A stretch of DNA of 34,268 bases, taken from positions 1 through 34,268 of the forward strand of contig JANFAH010000189.1 of NCBI GenBank assembly GCA_024663395.1, written 5' to 3'. The notes beneath the pieces are model-generated. The model did no database searches. It was not told the DNA's origin and saw only the letters and a list, made by a program, of their open reading frames with translations. Made by a program: the position numbers and the translations under genes. Below are positions 1 to 10,168 of this stretch, in pieces. The first letter of the stretch is position 1; every line of letters begins with the position of its first letter. The stretch comes from Pisolithus tinctorius. Lineage: Eukaryota; Basidiomycota; Agaricomycetes; Boletales; Pisolithaceae.

Positions 1-2260
1 CTATGACTGGATATGGCCCAAGATTCTTCTCTGAGAGCTTCTTAGAAGGCCGAGTTGACCGGAAGTATTTGGCCTTGACATATACCTGGTCACCAACCTT
101 GAAGTTCAGAGCTGGCATGCATTTGGCATCGGCCGGGCCTTGGTATCGTTGTTGAGTGAGGGTCATTTCTTCCCATAGGTATTGATGCAGTGAATCCAAG
201 TCAACTGCATAGTCACGAGCCCGAGTGGAGGTGAGGTTGCGCTCCGGGTACACCGAGATGTTAGGGTGGTAGCCCTTGTTAGCAAAGAATGGTGAGACAC
301 TGGTAGTAGCGCTAGGGGCATTGTTATAAGCGAACTCTGCCAGAGGTAATAGGTTGGCCCAATTGTCCTGTTGGTAGTTACAGTAGACTTGGAGGTATTG
401 TTCAAGGGTCTGGTTAGTCCGCTCGGTCTGGCCATCACCTTCAGGGTGGTAGCCCAAGGTGAAATGTAAGCACATGTCTAAGGCCTTACCAAGTGACTGG
501 AAGAAGTGAGACACGAACTCTGAACCTCGGTCTGAGGTTACATGGGCCGGTACTCCATGCTTAGAAAAGACATGGAGTAGGAACAATTTGGCAAGTTCTG
601 GGGCTGTTATGGTGTCATGGGTGGGGATGAATATGGCCTGCTTGGAGAGCTGGTCAACTACAATGAGGATGGCTGTGAAGCCGGTTGAGGCCAGGAGCTG
701 CTCGATGAAATCCATAGAGATAGAATTCCATGGCTTCTCCGGCACTGGGAGTTGCTTGAGAAGGCTGTAAGGCTGATGGCGGGGAACCTTAGCCCGAGCA
801 CAGGCCGTGCAAGACCGGACATAGTCTTTGATGAATGTCCTGAGGCCGGGCCAGGTATATTCACGCCGAATGAGCTCTAGGGTTCGGTTTTGGCCAAAGT
901 GGCTGGACAGGGGATGGTCATGCTTAAGGCGCAAGACCCTGAGGCAGAGATCATTTGAGTCCAGCACGTAGATCCTTCCATCAAGCCAAAGGAAGCCGGT
1001 GTCATCTACTGACCACTGGGGATCAGTCATGTTGGACAGGTGGATTTGTGAGACCAGGTCATCTGGCAGTGCGGTCAGGATATCATTGTGTAACCTTTCG
1101 ACATCCATTAGGGCAACTGCTCATAAGACCAGGTACTTGAGGTATGTAGCGCAAAGGGAGACCGCTAGCTGCTCCTGGGTGAAGACTGGTCTCAGGTTCT
1201 GCGGGTTCACTTGGGCATAGCCACTATCCCCCTCTTTGGGGTAGATGTCCCATCGTCTAGTTAGGGCATTGGGCTTAGCCCCGAGCTTACCGGGCCTGAA
1301 TCTAATGATCATGTTGAACTGAGACAGGAACTCAGACCAGTGAGCTTGGTGGTGGGTGAGTACTTTAGAGGTAGAAAAGTACTCAAGATTCTTGTGGTCG
1401 GTAACAACATCGACCGGTGAGGCCGAGCCCTCAAGGTAGTGGTGCCAGGTTCAGAATGCTTCGAAAATAGCAAGCAATTCCTTATCGTGGGTATCATAAT
1501 TCAACTCTGGGGTGGTTAGGGTTTGGGAGTAGAAGGCAACTGGATGAATCTGGCTGTCACCACAGGTAATAGACAGAATGCTGGCGATGGCATAGTCCGA
1601 TGCATTGGTCTCGATGGTGATGGGGGCCCCGGGGATGAAATGAGTTAAGACCGGCGCAGTGGTGAAGGCGGCCTTGAGGTTGTTAAAAGACCGGTGGCAC
1701 TCCTCAGAGAAGTTCCAAGGAGCCCCCTTGCAGGTAAGCTGAGTCAGTGGTACGACAATGTCTGAGTAGTTAAAGATAAACCGGCAGTAGAAGTTGGCGA
1801 ATCCGAGGAAAGACTGAATGTCCTTGACCTTGCGAGGCTCAGGCCAATCGCAGATGGTCTGGACCTTTTCCTTGGACATCGTGAGGCTGGCAGGGGAGAG
1901 GTGGAATCCGAGGTACTCGACCGAGTCCAAGTGGAACTCACATTTCTCTGGCTTCGCATAAAGGCCATGAAGCCAAAGCCGGCGGAGTACCTCTCAGACA
2001 TGCTGCTTATGTGATTCTTTATCTCCAGAGTAGATTAGGATGTCATCTAAGTAGACGACTATGCAGACATCCAACATGTCCGCAAAAATGGTATTCACGA
2101 AGCGTTGGAATGCGGCCAGGGCATTGGTGAGGCCGAAAGGCATTACTAACCACTCGTAAGATCCATACTGAGTCCGGAATGCGGTCTTCCATTCATCGCC
2201 TGGGGCAATCTGGACAAGATGGTAGGTATGCCAAAGATCAATCTTAGTATAGATCTTGGT
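1..2260 (-). pseudogene. Element A pol, 3' part: RT (C-terminal half), RNase H, integrase
   Basis: The coding frame resumes at 2260 after the inserted LTR. It shows RT with a YLDD catalytic box (about 2048-2060), the connection domain, and RNase H with the NASDYAIA motif, where the usual first Asp of TDAS has become Asn. Integrase follows with an HHCC zinc module (HPLSSHFGQNR to SCTACARAK). The DDE core has Asp in SMDFIEQ, Asp in TSDRGSEF and Glu in DGQTERTNQ. TGA stops lie at 1994-1996, 1451-1453 and 1121-1123. From 1120 to the window edge the frame is open without interruption, about 370 codons, and it continues past the edge. The stop at 1994 aligns with CAA in element D, so an ancestral CGA deaminated on opposite strands explains both. 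This is a non-functional remnant. Confidence 0.93.
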
Positions 2261-3049
2261 TGCGAAGCAGGGTACCGCAAGAGATTTCTGTCCGCTCAGC
2301 AAGGAACTGGCCCCAAATCGGCCGCGGTATTGTAGAGTGCACGGGGTACCACCCAACTTGTCTTCTTCGTGCGACTTTTGACTTCTCTCAGTGGTATGTC
2401 CTCGTGAAACAATCTTGATGGTAGGGTGTGACAAGACGTTGAAGAGAGAATGAAGGGACTGTATATTGGGTAGCTGGGACGGTCTTTGTGTGTCAATTGT
2501 AAGGAGACAGAAGGAGAATTGAAAGAAAAACAGATCAAGGGGCGCATGCTGATTGCACAATCAAAGAAGAAATGCACGGAGTGGTTGCAAGTCTCTGCAG
2601 TGTAGAGCGGCCAAGGACGGTATCAGTGAGACTAGTAAGAGAGATAGGAGAGACGGTGTTTTGTTATTTTTCTGGATGGTTTTGGACTTTTTGTAAGCGG
2701 TTTATATGTTTTTTGAGCAAGGACTAGCTATCAGTAGAATCACCAGACGAAACCCGGGGTGGAATAGAGGTCTCCGGACAAAACCCGGGGTAAAACAGAT
2801 AAAAGGAAATGAACTATGTCTGATATTGGGTGGATCAAGTGGTATGCTGGTCACCCCGCATCGCCAGTACTATTCCATGGACCACGCCACACATGTCATG
2901 AACCACTACTGCTACGAGGCGCCGGGTCCCACCTTCTAGTCTCGACAGTCCAGAATCCCTTGGGACGAGCAATTCATTCCCTTCATTTTTTATTGTTGTT
3001 ATCTAAGCCATCTAGCTCGTATTATACAGCTACTTGGACTTTTCCTTCA
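2261..3049 (+). mobile_element. LTR of family E inserted in RT of element A
   Basis: This 789-bp insert begins TGCGAAGC and ends CTTTTCCTTCA, so it has TG...CA ends. It splits the RT frame between the SDLLDSPSR and KIYTKIDL segments. Its right third (about 2867-3049) matches, as reverse complement, the first ~190 bp of the plus strand of the B LTRs. The rest differs from B. Positions 2261-2854 match a second partial copy at 12333-12947. No target-site duplication is visible: flanks are TTGGT and TCGGC, and element D lacks any extra 5 bp here. It is either a solo LTR whose duplication was lost or an insertion without a duplication. Sense is called plus by homology with the B LTR. Confidence 0.82.
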
Positions 3050-4246
3050 TCGGCTTGGTGAATCCAACAGGTCGGAGATGGGTGGTAGTGGGTATCGGTC
3101 TTTCTTAGTGATCTTGTTGAGGCTGCAGAAGTCTACACAAAGCCGGAGGGAGCCATCCTTCTTTTTGACAAAGAGGACTGGTGCAGCATAAGGGGAGGAC
3201 ATAGGCCAAATGAATCCAGTAGTAAGGTTTTCATCGATGAAAGTCCAGAGAGCTTGGAGCTCAACCAGGGACAGTGAGTAGATGGTGCCAAGGGGTGGGG
3301 TTGTTCCTTCTTCGAGCTCTATCTTCAGATCATACTCCCGGTGTGGTGGGAGTGCCAAGGCCTTGGCCTTGCTGAATACATCAGCGAAGTTGTGGTACTC
3401 TTCCAGTACATTGGGTAAGGCCGGAGGAGGGGAAGCCAAGGCCGATCGGGCTTGAGCTGAGTCCGAGGGACAGAGCTGAAGTTGGAACTGGACGGACCCT
3501 TCTAGTTTGCAGGCACGCACAAAAGTGGCTGCATTGATTAGGGAAACAAGAGGGGCCTTCAGAGGGGTGCGAGCCAGAGAGTTGGAGACCAGTACAGATG
3601 GCGCGAAGCCGGGTTGGTCACTAGGACCGGAGTCAGGAAGGCCGGTGGAGACTGGGCTTACAGGGGGTGTCGACGGGGTTGGCATTCCTTGTGCAGGAGT
3701 CCGGAATGTTAGACTGCCCAATACCCAATCAATCAACAGATTGTAGCGGGTGAGCCAGTCATGTCCAAGAACTATCTTACACTCAGAATCCAACAGGGCT
3801 AAAAACAGGGTTACCGGTGTGACATCGCCGGACACGAAGTGGATGTTGACATCTACTGCTTGGGTTATAGTGAAGGTGGATGTTCCATCGAAGAGCTGGA
3901 GTCAGATTGGGGAGACCGAGTACAGGGTAAAAGATTGTTGATTAGCAAAGTGATTATCTATAAAACAGTGAGTGGAACTGGAGTCCACTAAAGTACGAAG
4001 CCGAGGTAAATCTGGGTTTTCTAATGTGACATAGGGGGTTAAAGAATTCGGACTGGAAAGAGTGGACGTGTTGAGACGAGCCTCCAAGTTTGCACAACCA
4101 GAGTCAATGCAGCTCCCAGATTGTGCAGAGTCCTGGGAGCTGCTACCTATTTTTTTGTCTTGGGGGTAGTACCTGAGCCTGAGGCCGGTGCGGCCTCGGT
4201 GGTAGCCGCAGCACGAGCTTTGGCCTTTCTGGCTTTCTTGGGGCAT
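3050..4246 (-). pseudogene. Element A pol, 5' part: protease and N-terminal RT
   Basis: This frame is -1 relative to gag and is entered through the slippery site at 4150-4156. It holds a retropepsin-like region with LVDSSSTHCFID, where the expected DSG triad is DSS, so the active-site Gly is lost. A TGA stop at 3902-3904 follows, then a strand with [11 protein letters not shown], a proline-rich linker, and the start of RT through [17 protein letters not shown] and [17 protein letters not shown]. The frame then meets the E LTR. The TGA stands at exactly the same codon as in element D (31296-31298), so both copies may descend from a master that already carried it. Confidence 0.92.
4109..4156 (-). 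promoter_or_regulatory. -1 ribosomal frameshift signal, element A gag/pol
   Basis: On the minus strand the heptamer A AAA AAA (4150-4156) is followed at once by the gag TAG (4147-4149). After a short spacer comes a perfect 11-bp stem: GCAGCTCCCAG (4133-4143) pairs with CTGGGAGCTGC (4109-4119) around a 13-nt loop. Slippery site, spacer and hairpin are the standard architecture for -1 frameshifting. The pol frame is indeed -1. The same arrangement occurs in C and D. Confidence 0.82.
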
Positions 4247-5526
4247 TTGTCAGCGAAATGACTGGACCCTCCGCAGAACATGCAGAGGTTTCCATCTAGG
4301 CAACACTTGCGTTCCTCGGGGGTAAGCTTTCCATCTTTGCTGAGTTTGCTAGGCTTGGGCTTGGACGAATTGCTGTTATTACTATTGCCCAGCTTCGATG
4401 AAGCTGGCTTGGGAGAAGATCTGGAGTTGTTGTTGTTGCCGGTCTTGGATTTGTCTTGGCCAGTCTTGGGCTGACTATTGTTGCCAGAGCCACCGGACTT
4501 GTTGTTACCAGAGTTGGACGAGCCCTGGTGCTTATTTGCCCTTTGGACTTCTTCCTTGTGCTCCCAATAGCGTGCATCTATTTCTTGGGCGAGGTGGTGG
4601 AGCTCGTGAAGTGTCTGGGGTTTGCCAACTCGACAGACTTCGTCCTTAATCCGGTCTGGGAGCCCGGAATAGAAATGATGGCGCAGTGCACCATCTCTGT
4701 AGCCTCGGACTTGCGAAGCAAGCCGATTAAAGTCTACTATGTACTTGTTAATGCGCTGACTTTCCTTCATATGTAAATGGTCGAGTTGGCTCTCGGCGTC
4801 AGCGACCAGATCGTGGGGGCTGAAGGTTTTTTGTAGCTCCAGGACGAACTCCCTCCAGGAGTCCATCCAGAGAGGCCGATCATTGGGGTTGTTGAGCCTG
4901 AGCAAGTCCGGCTCGAACCACTCTAAGGCCATGCCTTTGAGGTATGATTGGGCGAAGATGACTTTGGCACAGTTGGTCCTGAAAGCCTGGGGTCGGTCTT
5001 GGAAGTTGAGCTCGCACTGGATAAAGAACGCATGGAGCTTCTTGGGATCTGTGCCATCGAAAGTGTCAGGCTCGCACAGCTTGGTCCTGCTTGAGGACTC
5101 AGGGCTAGTGCGAGCATTACAAGCCAACAGTTTGATGGCCGATGTGAGGTTATCGAAGACCACCACCGTGGGTTCGGTGTCTGGATCTGGGAAGTCCGGT
5201 TCGTCCTCTGGATCATTATCTTCCAGGTTATCATCACCGGGACCATTATCACCTGGGTCATCATCATCTGGGTTGTTGTCATCATCGTCACCTGGCCCAT
5301 CATCGCCGGGGTCACCCTCGGGGATGGGAGCAGTGGGACGACGTGGGGTGGGGGTGTTAGATGTGTGGGCTGAGAAGCCCCTGAAAGGACTGATGGGACC
5401 TGGAGAGCGCCTAGTGGTGCCCAAAGCAGCTAGTGCTGTTTCACAGCGAGCCCCACTGGCTGAAGCAGAGTCGGGATTGGTGGCAGAGTGGCCATGGGGA
5501 GGTTGGAATCGAGTCTTGGTTGCCAT
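4147..5526 (-). CDS. gag: Gag polyprotein of element A (nucleocapsid/capsid)
   Basis: The 459-residue ORF is uninterrupted. The N-terminal third is rich in Pro and Ser. A long Asp/Asn/Pro/Gly-rich acidic stretch lies around residues 70-115. A retrotransposon gag (capsid-like) domain spans about 150-330, recognisable by LKGMALEWFEPDL and HHFYSGLPDRIKDEV. A Ser/Asn/Lys-rich basic linker leads to one CCHC zinc knuckle at about 415-428 (CMFCGGSSHFADKC), followed by a Lys/Ala-rich tail. Gag would assemble the cytoplasmic virus-like particle and bind the element RNA. The start codon lies 39 nt inside the LTR edge and is shared in position with element D (21607). The open frame contrasts with the broken pol. 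Confidence 0.93.
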   Translation of the reverse strand: MATKTRFQPPHGHSATNPDSASASGARCETALAALGTTRRSPGPISPFRGFSAHTSNTPTPRRPTAPIPEGDPGDDGPGDDDDNNPDDDDPGDNGPGDDNLEDNDPEDEPDFPDPDTEPTVVVFDNLTSAIKLLACNARTSPESSSRTKLCEPDTFDGTDPKKLHAFFIQCELNFQDRPQAFRTNCAKVIFAQSYLKGMALEWFEPDLLRLNNPNDRPLWMDSWREFVLELQKTFSPHDLVADAESQLDHLHMKESQRINKYIVDFNRLASQVRGYRDGALRHHFYSGLPDRIKDEVCRVGKPQTLHELHHLAQEIDARYWEHKEEVQRANKHQGSSNSGNNKSGGSGNNSQPKTGQDKSKTGNNNNSRSSPKPASSKLGNSNNSNSSKPKPSKLSKDGKLTPEERKCCLDGNLCMFCGGSSHFADKCPKKARKAKARAAATTEAAPASGSGTTPKTKK

Positions 5527-5552
5527 GGTGTATTAGACCCACACAAGTGGAG

Positions 5553-5562
5553 AGTCTGAAAT
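5553..5562 (-). other. Self-priming primer-binding site, element A
   Basis: Two bases inside the LTR edge, the minus strand reads ATTTCAGACT. This is the exact complement of AGTCTGAAAT at 5768-5777 in the same LTR, the predicted start of the transcript downstream of a TATATAAG box (about 5805-5812). No TGG that would fit a tRNA 3' end is present. This is the arrangement known from Tf1/sushi elements. Confidence 0.75.
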
Positions 5563-5564
5563 AC

Positions 5565-6086
5565 TGTCAAGTATGGGATGTCCAGGTTGAGGCCAGACCG
5601 GAGACCGAAGCAGGCATGAGGCCGAGGGGTCAGGATCAAGAGGGGAGACAAGAGTACAGAAGATTGGACTGTTTGGACTTAGCAACTGAGAGTACAGCGC
5701 TATTCCCTTGCGTGGGTCCCAGTCCGAGTCTGAGGCCAAGACAGGGTTATCAGAGTATACTTAGTTGATTTCAGACTGAGGTCTACAGGCCAAGTATCTA
5801 CGAGCTTATATACTAGAGTAGCTATAGTACGGAGACTGGTAATGCTGGTCTTGCAAGGATTGCTAAGACAATTGGTAAGGCAAGGATTACTAATGTATGA
5901 CTAAGGTAACAGAGACTGGGACAGGTGGACCGGGGACAAGACCGGGCAGGACTTAACCGAATGACAGACACTGCAAAGCAGTGTCCACCGCACTAGACCA
6001 ACTGGAGATACAGGACAGGCAAGGCCGAGGCCGGACTGAGTGAGTGTGAGGCTGAGTCCAGCTGGGGTTGAGGCATGACTATGACA
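5565..6086 (-). repeat. 5' LTR of element A
   Basis: The LTR is 522 bp. In element orientation it starts TGTCATAGTCATG at 6086 and ends ACTTGACA at 5565. It contains the palindrome AGACACTGC-AAA-GCAGTGTCC (5966-5986) and an eroded GAGACTGG/CTGGTCTT inverted repeat (5832-5852). A TATATA box and the predicted RNA start (5768-5777) follow. It aligns with the LTR of D (21042-21568) and with the split solo LTR at 9811-10168 plus 20241-20414. The flanking duplication cannot be tested because the other LTR lies outside the window. Confidence 0.92.
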
Positions 6087-6789
6087 GTTCCAGGTCATCA
6101 TGTTGGTGGCCATCGTGGTGTGGGCCAGGATCTGGATCTCAGAACATCTGTTCAAGGGAAGGTTGGTTGATGGGCTAGAAGGGCTGTGTGCTGTTGCCAC
6201 TTTAGGTAACCCATTTTCATGAGCATTTAGGCTGAAGTTTTTCTCCAAATCATCCAAGCTAAAAGCCACTCAGACCAGGTCATCCCAGGGACATCTGGCC
6301 ATGTCCCAGGGCTATTTACAGTTTGCAGGACCTGGGATGTCCCATAATCCCAGCCCTTTGGTAATATATTTTGGGCTGTCCCATGACTGCCTTAGGTGTC
6401 AGGGGTCCTCAGCTCACAAAAGTGCAGTTCATATTCACATTGAAATGCCACTTCTGATCAGAAAAACATACATAGCTGTCATGATCATCCAGGATGATGA
6501 GCACACCTGTCAAAGTAGGGGGATATGTGAGAGTCACTGCCATTCCAAAACCATGTAATACAACTTATGTATTATGCACAGATTTGAAGAATACTGGGCA
6601 ATCAGTGTGCTTGTGTGTGGTGTCATTTCCAGACTCATACAATGCCTATGGCAGTGAGAATTGAATTATTGTAATGAATGTTAATGGATTCAGACCTCTC
6701 CCATGAGTGCCTATGTAAGTTCCCTGTTTTACTGCAAGAGTGCTCCTTACTAAGATCATACATACTAGATGCATCTCAGTCCCTCTCTC
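6087..6789. other. Unassigned non-coding stretch
   Basis: I see no convincing coding frame. It holds scattered relatives of the motif amplified next door: CATCCCAGGGACATC near 6280-6295, TGTCCCAGGG near 6303, GGGATGTCCCATAATCCCAG near 6333 and GGGCTGTCCCATGAC near 6372. The minisatellite therefore probably arose locally from this sequence. Confidence 0.5.
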
Positions 6790-7215
6790 TGAAGGCCAGT
6801 GGGATGTCCCATGATAGCTTCAGAGGCCACTGTGAGATGTTCCACTCCACTCTCTGGAGGCCAGTGGGATGTCCCATGATAGCTTCAGAGACTACTGTGG
6901 GACATCCCATCTCCCTCTCTGGAGGCCATTGGGATGTCCCATGATAGTTTCAGAGACTACTGTGGGACATCCCATCTCCCTCTCTGGAGGCCATTGGGAT
7001 GTCCCATGATAGCTTCAGAGGCTACCATGGGACATCCCACCTCCCTCCCTCAAGGCTGATGGGATGTCCCATGATAGCTTTAGAGGCTACTGTGGGACAT
7101 CCCACCCCCCTCCCTGGAGATCAATGGGATGTCCCATGATAGCTTCAGAGGCTACTGTGGGACATCCCACTCCCCTCCCTGGAGATCAATGGGATGTCCC
7201 ATGATAGCTTTGAAG
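6790..7215. repeat. 65-bp minisatellite, about 7 units, each with an internal inverted repeat
   Basis: GGGATGTCCCATGATAG recurs at 6801, 6865, 6931, 6996, 7061, 7126 and 7191, a spacing of 64-66 bp. Each full unit also carries TGTGGGACATCCCA about 25 bp later. TGGGATGTCCCA and TGGGACATCCCA are reverse complements, so every unit can fold into a hairpin. The central units (6931-7060) are the most alike. The first and last are degenerate. No long open frame uses it convincingly. Confidence 0.93.
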
Positions 7216-7738
7216 GCTGCAGGCATGTCAGCCAATCCCCTTTGGAGACCCATTAAGTCTATTTATTTCTACAGGTTTACATTATATAGCTATGAGATCT
7301 CAATGGGTTGGGTATACCCAGCTGCTGCCATGGAAAGTGTTTTCTCCAGTACTATGCCTAGGGACTCTGGGGCAGCCATTGATGTCTCCTGGCATGGTGC
7401 TGATCATAAATGTTTTGTGTTTTCCTCATGCAATTTTCCATTTGCTGATAAGATAGGCATACCATCATGATTGCACAATCAGGAGCTATAACTTTCATTA
7501 TGATAACATCACTCCACTATCACTTGCTGGGGTGTTAACACCTACTAGTGCTAGTTGCAGTAGTTGGTAGTGCTGAATAGTGTAGGCTATGCTACACTTT
7601 GGTAGTGTGCATTTTTGGCTACTGTCAACTACAAAAAGTGTAGGGTTGAGCCAGAGTGCGAAAGTCACATGACATTTGATTACATGACATAACAGATCAC
7701 ATGATGCAATCACATGATCGATGATGTAATTGTCACAT
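7216..7738. other. Unassigned AT-rich stretch with CACATGA cluster
   Basis: No coding sequence or transposon end is recognised. Between about 7661 and 7725 there is a cluster of TCACATGA / TACATGAC words, including two ATCACATGAT, directly left of the solo LTR. Confidence 0.4.
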
Positions 7739-8486
7739 TGTCATATCCATGACTCTTGGACTCAATCCCAGTCCAGTCCAGACCCCTAGCCCCTAACTCT
7801 GGTCAAGTCCGGTCCTAGTCCAGCCTAGAAAACCCAACTCTGGCTCTAGATAACCCAACTCCGGCCTAAATAACTTGAGTCCGGAGTTTTACCCCTGTCT
7901 CCGGTCCATTTCGGCCTCCCGGCCTTGTGCTGCTCCACCCCAGTCCTCCCAGGTCTATGTCCAGGTCACCCAGACATAACTCCAGTCTGTTTTCCCATGT
8001 TTGCACTATATTTAGTCTAGTCCTTTTGTCTGACTTTTGCTTACTCTACAAAACCTGTGTCTGACTCTGGTATGCCAGTCATCCAGACTTTAGCTATTAG
8101 CCTCGGCACAGCCACTGTGGCTATCCTCACTCTTGCTAGTCATCTTGCTAATAGCTTATTCACGAGTCTGGCATCATGTTTGTTACTCCAGACTGGCCTC
8201 ATGTATTTAACCCCTGTACATACTTCATAGCACCCTCAGTCAGAATATCAACTAAGTATTACCCTCAACTCTGTACTACCCCTTGAGTCTACTCTATAGC
8301 TAAGGCCGAGCCTTAAGCTATCCCCGGCCCCTGTCCTGGACCTCTCCCTGGCTTGCATAAGGGTACAGCACATAAGCTGAGACCAAGGGAGGTAGATCCA
8401 ACCCCAGACTGGCTTCCTCCCTGTGTACACCCCAAGACTGGATGGTTTCCCACACTACCGGTCTTATTCCCGTGCTCCTGGTGTCA
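7739..8486 (+). repeat. Solo LTR of family G (long form)
   Basis: The sequence begins TGTCATATCCATGACTC and ends at CTCCTGGTGTCA. CACAT on its left (7734-7738) and CACAC on its right (8487-8491) look like a 5-bp target duplication with one transition. Its first ~240 bp match the reverse complement of the LTR at 32485-32907. It has a TATTTAA box (8204-8210). AGTCAGAATATCAACTAAG begins 34 bp downstream (8238), matching the predicted transcript start of the C and D LTRs. No internal region is present, so it is a recombination product. The right boundary is less certain than the left. Confidence 0.72.
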
Positions 8487-9810
8487 CACACCAAAGGTGT
8501 TGTGGACATGGTTACAGCTGACTCTGCCTAACTCATTGACAAGTTGCGCACAATGCCCAAGCATGCAGATGAAGACTAAAGGCCTCATGCGTAGAAAGAC
8601 TGTTGGACGTTAACAGTCATCCTTCACACAAGAATGAGTCATCAGTGCTAAAGAGAAAAGAGGAAGCGAGTTAAGTGCACGTTAAAGGTTCTTAGTGCCC
8701 ATGTATGGCATTCCGGTTTTCATCGTATCTCCACCATTTCCAAAGATATCGACTCTGTTCCCACACTCACTTAAAGTGCTCAGCCCCATGATTCTTCCTT
8801 CCAAATTTGGAGAGGATCCTCGCACCCTGCGCGTTTCTACAGCACTCCATCCATCAGATGCTCATTTTGCTAAGTCCATCAATCATGGCCACCTCTTTGT
8901 CAATCATCTCGCTTGTCTCATTTGCCAGAGACAGTGGCTATGTATATCTGCCAGGTGTTCCCACCAGCTTCCATCCTGAAGCCCCCTGGTTCATCCCATT
9001 GTTGTCAGCCCCATCTCATCCCATGCAGCTTGGTCAGCATGTTCTCCTTGTCAGTATGACTTCCAGAAGGACGTTCTTTGGTCGCCTCAGGTCTGTCACT
9101 TGGTTAGAAAGGTCTTATGTGGTCGTTTCAGTCTCCCCGGTTGATGAAGCATATGGATCGTTCCTCCCTGCTCCCTGCACTGTCTTTATTCCAGTCTCGT
9201 CCATCATTCTTCCCACATTGCAACAGCTGCAGTATAATCTACTGTCCTCCAGCCTCCCTGATCGCATTCATGATGAGTATGACATGCATCTTGCCTTCTT
9301 ACTGCAAGATCCAGCAGAAGACATTCCCCCTTCTCCTCCTCCTCCGTCAGAGCCCTGCCCATGAAGTTTTTGTTAACTTTGCTGAGAGGATGGAAGGGTG
9401 GGAGATGCGATCACGTATGCTCTCATTGCCCCACAGACCCCCAATGCCCTAGCCCCCTTTGACACCTGACTCATGCCCTTCAATTCTGGAATTAATACTT
9501 CCCTGTCTGGAAACACCATCCGTCTGTCATGCCGTCTTTGGATCTAGAGATGTCTCCACCGAGATCTAACTTGCATCGCCACCCCCTAATGTGATATCAG
9601 TGCGCTTACTCAGTTTCTGATTCTATTTGACTCATTTTGTGATATTTTGACTATCCTTGACTCGTTTATTGCCAATACTTACCAATCCTCTTTGCTTGCT
9701 TACTTTTCATTTCTCACTTACTCATCATGATTACTCAGTCCTTACTCATTACTTACCAAGTGTTTGTGCCTTGTTTGTCACAAGCTGTGCTCCCCCCCAC
9801 AGTATATAAA
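8487..9810. other. Unassigned stretch with a weak open frame
   Basis: No transposon ends or recognisable domains were found. A plus-strand open frame of 185 codons (8807-9364, ending in a Pro/Ser-rich tail) overlaps two shorter frames. I recognise no family in it. Codon use does not stand out, and no splice sites join it to neighbours convincingly. The last 5 bp (ATAAA, 9806-9810) are the left copy of the duplication of the solo LTR that follows. Confidence 0.4.
8807..9364 (+). CDS. Hypothetical ORF, 185 codons, doubtful
   Basis: The frame is open between stops and starts with ATG. It contains no motif I recognise: hydrophobic and serine-rich stretches, then a PSPPPPSEP end. No similarity to the retrotransposon proteins in the window is visible. 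It could be an exon remnant of a decayed host gene or chance. It is listed only because it is the longest frame between the minisatellite and element B. Confidence 0.15.
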   Translation: MERILAPCAFLQHSIHQMLILLSPSIMATSLSIISLVSFARDSGYVYLPGVPTSFHPEAPWFIPLLSAPSHPMQLGQHVLLVSMTSRRTFFGRLRSVTWLERSYVVVSVSPVDEAYGSFLPAPCTVFIPVSSIILPTLQQLQYNLLSSSLPDRIHDEYDMHLAFLLQDPAEDIPPSPPPPSEPCP

Positions 9811-10168
9811 TGTTAAGTACGAGGATTTTCCGGGTTGAGTCCGGACCGGAGACCGAAGCGGGCGTGAAGCCGAGGGGTCGGGGTCAGGGGTGAAGTCGAG
9901 GATGCAGATGTTTGGACTGTTTGGACTTAGCGACTGAGGATACAGCGCTATTCCCTTGCATGGGTCTCAGTCCGAGTCCGAGGCCGAGACGGAGTTATCA
10001 GAGGTGACTTAGTTGATTTCAGACTGAGGTCTACAGGCCGAGTATCTACAAGCTTATATACTAGAAACAACTATAGTACGGAGACCGGTAATGCCGGTCT
10101 CGCAAGGATTGCTAAGAGGATTGGTAAGACAAGGATTACTAACGTATGACTAAGGTAACGGAGACCGG
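9811..10168 (-). repeat. Solo LTR of A/D family, 3' portion (split by element B)
   Basis: The LTR starts TGTTAAGTACGAGG on the plus strand and aligns with 5565-5910 of the element A LTR. It continues at 20241-20414 on the far side of element B. ATAAA at 9806-9810 and ATAAA at 20415-20419 form an exact 5-bp target duplication for the combined ~528-bp LTR, with no gag or pol attached, so it is a solo LTR. It contains a perfect GAGACCGG-TAATG-CCGGTCTC palindrome (10081-10101) and the self-priming start word. Confidence 0.93.

Larger units (their letters stand above)
1..6086 (-). mobile_element. Element A: old Ty3/gypsy chromovirus-type copy, truncated by window edge
   Basis: Read on the minus strand, the order is 5' LTR (5565-6086), self-priming site, gag, -1 frameshift signal, protease, RT, RNase H and integrase. 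The integrase is cut by position 1, so any chromodomain and the 3' LTR lie outside. An unrelated LTR (2261-3049) interrupts RT. Pol carries four in-frame stops, at 3902-3904, 1994-1996, 1451-1453 and 1121-1123, while gag is open. The protein order and HHCC/DDE integrase are those of Tf1/sushi-like Metaviridae. It is the same family as element D at the other end of the window, in the opposite orientation. It cannot be autonomous in its present state. Confidence 0.95.

Noticed and set aside
2256..3054. TTGGT / TCGGC as target duplication of the E LTR
   Set aside because: Element D has only one such block at this place, so the flanks are simply adjacent sequence, not a duplication.
4883..5536. 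217-codon plus-strand frame opposite gag of A
   Set aside because: Low-complexity Ser/Gly reading that mirrors the acidic Asp/Pro region of gag. No independent evidence.
6790..7215. CRISPR-like array
   Set aside because: Units are contiguous 65-bp tandem copies without unique spacers, in a eukaryotic context.
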